Part shown: positions 58,901 to 64,000 of the stretch, one piece after another | Position numbering within the stretch: position 1 is the stretch's first letter | Layout: every line of letters begins with the position of its first letter | Assembly: GCA_017979445.1 (NCBI GenBank) | Contig: CM030704.1 | Coordinates: 17,343,658-17,407,657 of the forward strand | Source: Akebia trifoliata | Lineage: Eukaryota > Streptophyta > Magnoliopsida > Ranunculales > Lardizabalaceae | Direction: 5' to 3' | DNA length: 64,000 nt | Notes under the pieces: generated by a model | Databases searched by the model: none | Told to the model about the DNA's origin: nothing | The model's input: only the letters and a program-made list of their open reading frames with translations | Position numbers and translations under genes: made by a program

Positions 58901-61478
58901 TGTCGTCTTGTTGTAGAGAAAAATGCTCATGTGTGAGTAAATAAATTCTGGTGATATCATTAGATCCTGAGTACATATTCTTCATCCGCTCCCATATCTC
59001 CTTAGTTGGGTCGAAGAACATAAAATTAGTACTCATTTGTGGCTCCATATTGTTCCACATCCATGTCACGATCTGAGCAACTTCTTACTCTCATTCAACA
59101 ATCACAATAAGATCATGAAAAATAGGTTTATCCCTAATCAGGTGGCTACATTTCCCCTTCGCTTTTAAAAATACCTCTACTGCTTTAGACCAATGAATGT
59201 AATTGCTTCCTAATTCTAATGGAAGTCATCTGAACCCCTACAAGGTCTTGGGAAACCCCCATGATCGTTTTCTACTCCATAAATCAACTATAAAAACACA
59301 ATAGAATTTCTTTAGAAATTTGTGGTGCTTTTACCACAATTAAGATTTGTGAAAAATCCTCAGAAACTACTAGAAAAATCTCTCTGGTGAAATCAGACAA
59401 CCTAAAACTGAGCGAAAAACCCTTCTAGTGAAATCTCACAACTTAGAATAGGCAAAGAGGATCTATTGGCCTCAAAAAAACACACAAACAACAACAGTCA
59501 CCTTCTACTACACGAAAAATGCCACAAAACTTACCCGCAACATCACCAAACCACTAAAATCCTTGTGAGGCTTTAACATATGAGAGTATCCACAGGCCCA
59601 CGACTAAAATGATCCTCTACGTAGAGGATTTAAACACCAAGTAATTCACAAGCTTCAATCAGATCAACAAAATTTGATTTTCCTAAATTGAAGAGGAAGC
59701 GTGTCAAAGAAAATGAATCCATCCATAACTATCAACCTCACACGCATATATCCCTAATACTAATAACTTATTACTCCTAGAAATAAACAAAAATAAAAAG
59801 TGATGACAAGAATTCCACAACATTTTATTACATGGTGGTTAAGATATTTAAGAAAAAAACTGCAAAAAATAATTATAATTATAAATGAAAATTATCATAA
59901 TCATGTTACTTTAACTACACAAAATGCGTATAACTAAATGTTAATGTTTTCTTTATAGCCCAATGCTCAATTAGCTGCCACCTACCTCGTAAAAGTCAAC
60001 CTCTTTTCTAACCATTTCTGTGTTGTTCGTTAGTTTGGTATTTTAGAAGCTACTCCATTTGTGATCTCATTTCATTTCGACAAGTTATGTATTGTATAGA
60101 TTATTAACTGTTGAGCTCAAGTATCCCTGGCCGTTTCTTTTTAATTTTTTTTTTTTTTTTTTTAGTTAGTAAAATTTCAAGTAACTAGAATATAATCGAT
60201 TCAATGAATGCTCTGACATGCCCTGCAATGCATAGAATATGGATGCAAGGCACTGTATTATTCTAAATTCTTTTTTTTTTGATCGATGTATTATTCTAAA
60301 TTCTCCAAGATGTTCAAAAAAAATTTAGAGTTTTCAATGAAATTTATTTTTACAGATAATTAATCTATCTTTTTTTTTATTCATTTATGTATTTTCCGTA
60401 TTTTATAGGAATGCTGGACTTGAACCCAAAACCTCAAAGTTGCATTGCAATATGTCAATCAATTAAGCCATGTGTCCAAGACCAGATAACTAATCGATCA
60501 TAACTGATATCTGGTAATTAATGAATGCTATGAATAATTTACAAGTCATATTTGTTAAACTATATAATTTTTATTGGATATTACATAATTTTTTATTTAA
60601 AATATTGAAAAATATATATTTTTCTAAAGACCAAGTTATAAAGAGGTAAACATAAATAAAATATAATTCGTCCATGCATAGTCATAGACTTTTAGGTTGA
60701 AATTCTTTACCCCAAAAAGCCTTGGTCATGCACACAGAAACGTAATTGCACCATGGACAATAGAAATATAAACCACTATGATGTAACTACATCAAGTGAT
60801 TTTGACAGAAATTTTGCCAAAAAAATAAAATAAAATTATGCCCTTTGATGTACTGGTAAAAAAGTTCCTCTCGATGCTGAGACCAAGGGAAAAGGATTTT
60901 TGTAAAATTATGGAGTTTTAATACCTTGTTTCTGAGAAAATATAGCTCAAATTTTATATTATAACACATGTGTAGGTATGTCATGTGTCGATGTTTCGAG
61001 TCTCACCAAAAACCAGTGTCAAACACTGATACAAGTGTGCATGTCATTGTTACATACTTAATACAAGTTTCATTTGATTTTCCATGATGTGAGTAAAATG
61101 ACTAAAATAGGCATCGTACTGATATATTTTGTGGGACGCCCATATCCTTAACCATGTCTTGGAACTCAGTAAAACGAAGGATCATTCTGTGCTCATATCT
61201 GTATCTATAATACAACAGCCAATGTTATCAATTGCTTTAATACAGCAGTTTGAAAGCTTACCGTAATGAACTCAACAAATGCAATGCGTGTTGAGTGCAC
61301 ATGATCCCCCAAAAGCCTAAGACGAGAAACCTGTAAATGACAAAGTGAGCCAACTATGTAAGTAACAACTACTTACTGCTAATAATGTTTGGCAACCACT
61401 CAGAAAAATAAGTCATGGAATTGTGCAGACCTGACCACATGTTAATTCAAAGAAAATTTTTACGTCAGTTTGTGAAAC
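49734..61478 (-). CDS. 3' end of a CID-type PABC-interacting RNA-binding protein gene (RRM2 and C-terminus), partial
   Basis: Four exons join in frame on the minus strand: 61431-61478, 61262-61330, 49912-49973 and 49734-49791, all with GT...AG introns. They give VSQTDVKIFFELTCGQ, then RLRLLGDHVHSTRIAFVEF, then AESAIFALNCSGMILGTLPV, then VSPSKTPVRPRIPRAMSH and a stop. This is the RNP2-to-end part of the second RRM plus the short C-terminal tail seen in plant CID8-13 proteins, which bind RNA by two RRMs and contact poly(A)-binding protein by an N-terminal PAM2 motif. Residue order, exon phases and the SPSKTPVRPR tail fit the family. RRM1 and the PAM2 region are not in the window. The introns are 100 bp, 11288 bp and 120 bp. 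The paralogue cannot be decided, so no symbol is given. No damage is seen in the four exons. Confidence 0.85.
50144..50216 (-). repeat. tRNA-derived SINE-like sequence 1
   Basis: On the minus strand ACACCTGTAGCTTGATTTGT (A-box-like) is followed about 30 bases on by GGATTCAAGTCC (B-box-like). The spacing and the text between (ATATTGCAA-ACAACTTGAGGTT) match SINE-like sequence 2 at 60395-60490. Confidence 0.5.
50222..50342 (-). repeat. tRNA-derived SINE-like sequence 3 with A-rich end
   Basis: On the minus strand GAGGCCATGGGTTCAAGTCC holds a B-box match (GGTTCAAGTCC). About 60 bases follow to an A-run (AATGAAAAAAAAATG), as at a SINE tail. The A-box half is unclear. Confidence 0.4.
50343..51421. 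other. Intron sequence, nothing recognised
   Basis: AT-rich intron DNA. The 128-codon minus-strand frame at 50322-50708 has no recognisable domain or family and lies next to SINE-like DNA. Confidence 0.4.
51427..51667 (-). repeat. 3' LTR of copia element M
   Basis: 241 bp. Minus-strand start TGTTAGAATTATG at 51667. It carries a GA/CT-rich run and GGGCCCAC-like text also found in the 5' LTR. Confidence 0.8.
51668..51678 (-). promoter_or_regulatory. Polypurine tract of copia M
   Basis: Minus-strand TTGAGGGGGAG directly before the 3' LTR. Confidence 0.75.
51675..52178 (-). pseudogene. Copia RNase H of element M
   Basis: Two adjoining frames on the minus strand. 51915-52178 contains DANLAGNCFDCRSTSGYYTF and RSSAEVEYCVMAH (copia: SSAEAEY). 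51675-51914 contains YCDSQAGIFISNL (copia: CDNQAAI-IA-NP), HIEVDCYFV and LTDFLTKPLS, all typical of the copia RNase H end. A stop separates the two frames. Confidence 0.85.
52200..53066 (-). pseudogene. Copia reverse transcriptase of element M
   Basis: The N-terminal part at 52881-53066 gives KYQPDGLVDCHKTQLVAKGY and TQTYGVDYCETFLPV, the conserved copia RT opening. The catalytic YVDD is intact at 52617-52628, in the context LIVYVDDIIVIGSD. LRIEVAHSKDGFTL and KHVLDLLSETC follow. Several stops and frame changes lie between. Confidence 0.85.
53197..54353 (-). pseudogene. Copia integrase of element M
   Basis: The part at 54138-54353 has CEVYKLSKHHRSNFPS and SPFDAVHSDILGPV, the pre-integrase to catalytic-core transition with the first catalytic Asp. 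The part at 53606-53893 has YLINRVPTSVLGGQTPFSLL and VFGCVS, from the end of the copia integrase core. A further frame at 53197-53787 continues the linker towards RT. Stops and frameshifts separate the parts. Confidence 0.8.
54501..54863 (-). pseudogene. Copia protease of element M
   Basis: LVIDSGASAHMSG near 54749-54758 is the copia aspartic protease site (D-S-G-A), followed by FSLFSNFHLF and VDGSSHPVLDIG. The 120-codon frame is open but is separated from Gag and integrase by stops. Confidence 0.8.
55006..56127 (-). pseudogene. Copia Gag of element M, broken by a ~310-bp insertion
   Basis: It starts MDERSSSSDDLTKTITSGWL, followed by NGNNYYSWSYAINVFLRAKK, the UBN2-type Gag opening. After VEDPPPE the frame runs into about 310 bp of unrelated AT-rich DNA (roughly 55655-55970) with repeated AAAAAGTCGTGATTTAATC-like motifs. 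Gag resumes with DSKNYEDLWSENSLL, later MYSQKSNLTRVFE and LKGIWEEL. The zinc knuckle CNYCDKTGHTKDC is intact at 55018-55056. Confidence 0.8.
56529..56540 (-). promoter_or_regulatory. Primer binding site of copia M (initiator Met)
   Basis: Minus-strand TGGTATCAGAGC, a perfect match, directly after the 5' LTR end. Confidence 0.85.
56541..56806 (-). repeat. 5' LTR of copia element M
   Basis: 266 bp, minus-strand start TGTTAGAATTCTG at 56806. It shares CCCTAGGGCTGT-GCACAAACAC-type text (plus strand) and the GA-rich run with the 3' LTR. Confidence 0.8.
56812..58814. other. Intron sequence with two ~115-bp direct repeats
   Basis: 58195-58310 and 58655-58770 share ATTATTTGATAAC, AAAAAAACATTAGTAAGA, TTGAGACCTAACA and CTTGAGTGAG. 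They may be relics of terminal repeats of a small element, though no structure between them proves it. An inverted repeat TAGCTCAGC/GCTGAGCTA with an 8-base loop lies at 57660-57685. Nothing else was recognised. Confidence 0.45.
58815..59230 (-). pseudogene. Copia gag relic N
   Basis: The minus strand gives SNYIHWSKAVEVFLKAKGK, then, after two stops, TWMWNNMEPQMSTNFMFFDP, KEIWERMKNMYSGSNDITRI and CEELNHYQPM before a stop. This is the UBN2-type copia Gag. It is similar to relic O at 62840-63307 and belongs to a different family from element M. No LTR or pol part could be assigned to it. Confidence 0.75.
59231..60394. other. Intron sequence, probably partly copia leader
   Basis: 59231-59700 lies just upstream of gag relic N on its strand and could be its leader. 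No primer site or LTR was found. 59760-60394 is AT-rich with a poly-T run near 60150, and nothing is recognised in it. Confidence 0.35.
60395..60490 (-). repeat. tRNA-derived SINE-like sequence 2
   Basis: On the minus strand ACACATGGCTTAATTGATTG (A-box-like) is followed about 30 bases on by GGGTTCAAGTCC, a perfect B-box. It shares ATATTGCAATGCAACTT-GAGGTT with sequence 1. Confidence 0.6.
61262..61478 (-). CDS. RRM2 exons of the CID-type gene
   Basis: Exon 61431-61478 (48 nt) follows acceptor TTCTGGTGCAG and ends at donor GTCTGC. Exon 61262-61330 (69 nt) follows acceptor CATTTACAG and ends at donor GTAAGC. The second gives VSRLRLLGDHVHSTRIAFVE and FIT, containing the RNP1-type core TRIAFVEF. 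Both exons have whole-codon lengths and split between codons. Confidence 0.85.
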
Positions 61479-62839
61479 CTGCACCAGAATAAAATATGTT
61501 CAACTTGGAAATATGTCAAAATTTATTCCATTATGGACAATGAATGAATAATCTTGACAACATAATGCCCAAGGTCAATTTCAAAATCAATATGATAAGT
61601 TAAAATGGAACAAAGTGTGCATCGAATCCATGTTTCAAATTCTGATTTTTGGTTACATTTCAGACTGCTTGGAAATGAATCTTGCATAGAAATATTTCGA
61701 CCATTGTAAAATTGCTGCAGTGAAAAGCAGTGGAAATGATGGAAATATTATGGGAATATGCCAATGCATAATATTTCTAAGTTTGAGCAAGAAAGGATGA
61801 ACATACTCGGAGGCATGGTTCAAAGTTTCATGTTGCTTTGGAAGTATTATACTAATACTATTTTCTTTTATAATAGTTTTCGTAACTAAAATTAATAGTT
61901 TCAGGTTGTGATTTTATGTATCCCCTCATGCGATTAAACCTAAGAGGGATTTTTGGTGGTTCGTGCTGTTCCAAGTTAGTTGGTGGTATTTTTCGTGAAA
62001 TCAAGCCTACAAACCTGTTTCTAGACCATTATGGCCTAGGTGATTTCTTCTGGAGGTTGTTACTCCAACTTTTGGTATAATTTCATCAAGTGTCAAAAGT
62101 TCGGAGATCTCATCTGGAGGTTGTTTTCTCCATATTTTAGGTGTGATTTGATCAAAAAGGACTTCAAATCAAATCTTTCTTCTATTCTAGGTGCTTGTTC
62201 CTGGATAGAGTGTAGAGTGCTTCCAGTTCAGTTTATCAGTTGAATTTGGAGGTTTTCTGTGATTCTTGGCTTTTAGAAATTCATGAGTGAGGGAGAGGGT
62301 TTCTTAGTAGAAAATCGATAAAGAACTAGGTTAAAAAAACCCTAAATCAGTTTGTGGGGAAACACTACAAAATTGTAGAACAATCTACTGTAGTTTATCT
62401 CATGGAGCAGATGACAAATATGGAGTTATCTTCGGATCTTGTTGGGGTTCAGATATGATGCATCTTGATTTCTTATTCCCTATATTAGCAGGTGAAAAGA
62501 GTAACAAATTGGTTCACTTCGAGGGGAACCAGAGCCTCCAAGACTTGTTATGAAGTTCAAATAGAAATTTCAGAGATGATTTTATTCAGTCCAGCAGCAA
62601 CTTAAATACAAATAAAATGAGAGCCGTTGAGGCTAGTACTCAACTTTTCTCTAACACCCACTAGCTAACCAAGTCAGCTACCCACTCTCTATAAAGGAGG
62701 AAACGGTACCTATGTTATTGGACTTCCCTTTTATTTCAGAGACAAGCTCTCCCCTTTAACAATATTCACTCCCTACTACCCAACCTACCATGCTAACATA
62801 CCCCCAAGTAACAGAAACACATCAAGATAACTTTCATTA
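61479..62839. other. Upstream intron of the CID-type gene, nothing recognised
   Basis: It begins with the acceptor TTCTGGTGCAG on the minus strand next to exon 61431-61478. No exon encoding the start of RRM2 or RRM1 was found here or further right, so the intron probably extends past the window edge. Confidence 0.4.
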
Positions 62840-63307
62840 AACTCAATGAAAGTAATATAACATTTTGTGGCCAAAGCAATGGAGACATTCTTGAAAGCAA
62901 AGGGCAAACATAATCATCTAATCACGAATATACGCAATTCTAACGATTCTAATGTGATTTAGTTGTGGGAGTAACAAGATACTCAGATTGTCATATGGAT
63001 GTGGGATATTCTGGAATGACATATCAGTGCCAACTTCATGTTCTCGGACAGAGCCAAGGAGACCATGGAAAAAATGAATTATATGTATTCCGAATCAAAC
63101 AATATCACTCGGATTTATGAGCTCACTCAAGAGTATTTCTCTTTCCAGCAAAATAATAAAGCCCTGGGCCAGATTTTCGCATCTATGATGCATGTGCATG
63201 AAGAGCTTAATCAGTACCAACCAATTACCAGTGATGTACAGAAGACGCAGAAACAAAAGGAAAATACGGAGGTGATTAGACTTCTTTCCTCCCTCAGGTC
63301 AGAGTAA
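62840..63307 (+). pseudogene. Copia gag relic O
   Basis: The plus strand gives KAMETFLKAKGK, then, after stops, IWMWDILE, an open frame from 63038 with MFSDRAKETMEKMNYMYSES, NNITRIYELTQEYF, HEELNQYQPITSDV and EVIRLLSSL, then a stop. This is UBN2-type Gag close to relic N but in the opposite orientation. Pol is absent. Confidence 0.75.
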
Positions 63308-64000
63308 GCAGCAGTTAAATAACAGATCTTGAGTAACAAAAGAGTTTCCATCCCTTGCTGATGTTTCTCTCGACTCGAGATAGAGTTGATTGGTAAAGTA
63401 GGATATGAAAACTAATTTTCCAGTTGGATCACGTTCGTACCATCCAATATGTATCAAACATAACTATCAGAAAAACAAATGCATCAAAGACATAAAGAGA
63501 CAAAAAAAAACTGATTATCTTCATTTTTTTTAATGATACTATTAATTAAATCAATATAGTTATTTGTAAACACTTTCTCTTTCATGCAAAGAATCATGTA
63601 TTTGAATCAATATACCAGTGAAGCACGTATTAAATCAATATACTTATTTGATCAATTATTGTTAATGTCACAATGCTTGGGATTTCGATCATCTCAGATG
63701 ACTATCTCAATGTTAAGTGACTTGAGATCAAGATGGAGACTTTGAACTAAAAGGGCATAGTTGTACTTGTTGTTGAGCACTATAATCCGTAAGTAATTTA
63801 AATTCCTTAGTTGCTACTAAGATACATTTTGGTGTTAAATTTAGATTTCAATGCCTATTTTGGTCACTCTAGAAATGGAAATATTTTAATCAGTGTTTAC
63901 AATAGTCATGAAAATGATAGAAATATTAAGGATTTTTTATTGAAATTGTAGAAAATGATATAAGATAGAAAATTGCATGAGAATCAGGGGCGGAATTACA
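63308..64000. other. Right edge, AT-rich, nothing assigned
   Basis: Some text after 63300 may be the continuation of the copia relic. The last 16 bases begin CAGGGGCGGA, a motif often seen at ends of plant hAT-like elements, but the rest is outside the window. Confidence 0.3.

Larger units (their letters stand above)
49974..61261 (-). other. 11.3 kb intron of the CID-type gene filled with retroelements
   Basis: It lies between donor GTAAGC at 61261 and acceptor CAG at 49974-49976. Contents: SINE-like pieces at 50144-50342 and 60395-60490, a Ty1/copia element with both LTRs at 51427-56806, and copia gag relic N at 58815-59230. Copia M and N are in the same orientation as the gene. Confidence 0.75.

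Noticed and set aside
63985..64000. CAGGGGCGGA at the window end, like the terminus of some plant hAT elements
   Set aside because: Only 16 bases are visible, too few to call an element.
1..64000. tRNA, rRNA, CRISPR or bacterial operon features
   Set aside because: No such signal was found. tRNA-like matches are explained as primer binding sites or SINE-like pieces.
1..64000. A new multi-gene system or gene cluster
   Set aside because: Apart from the CID-type gene, every protein-like segment could be placed in gypsy or copia elements. The unexplained signals are repeats, small LTR frames and base composition.

Overview
The window reads as nuclear DNA of a dicot-type flowering plant, probably from a large repeat-rich genome. 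It is AT-rich, packed with plant LTR retrotransposons nested inside one another, and carries only one recognisable host gene. The species cannot be named from the sequence. Element names follow the usual plant lineages: Tat/Ogre-like, Tekay/Del chromovirus and Athila in Ty3/gypsy, plus Ty1/copia. All lineage calls come from reading motifs by eye, not from searches.

Layout. 1-5526 is the 5' part of a minus-strand Ogre-like element (A): LTR, tRNA-Arg-type primer site, a 3 kb leader holding two tandem arrays, and the start of gag at the window edge. It sits in the LTR of a decayed Tekay element (I, 5527 to about 11135) whose integrase is split by a solo LTR (F). From about 11140 to 39355 there is a broken Athila element (D). 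It is interrupted by a Tekay LTR piece (H), a 3.4 kb Tekay solo LTR with a perfect 5-bp target duplication (G), and a Tekay element with both LTRs (C, 19128-38887). C carries an 11.5 kb Ogre-like element (B, 20174-31686, perfect ATAAC duplication) inside its 5' LTR. 39360-44967 is a minus-strand Tekay piece (E) with a second F-type LTR in it. 45822-48700 holds two related inverted-repeat elements (K and L), the second a nearly complete foldback.

From 49734 rightwards lies the 3' end of a host gene on the minus strand. Four exons encode the end of the second RRM and the C-terminus of a CID-type (PABC-interacting, RRM) RNA-binding protein. The third and second exons from the 3' end are separated by an 11.3 kb intron. 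It contains a 5.4 kb Ty1/copia element with both LTRs (51427-56806), tRNA-derived SINE-like pieces and a second copia gag remnant. The upstream exons lie beyond the right edge.

The observations most worth following are: two tandem arrays (a 29-bp hairpin unit and a 17-22-bp unit) held in the same order between primer site and gag in two different Ogre-like elements; a 131-bp higher-order period in one array; a small reading frame in Tekay LTRs that survives in two LTRs with only in-frame length changes; a 1.9 kb cytosine-poor block replacing gag-pol in Tekay C; and the retroelement-filled intron of the CID gene.
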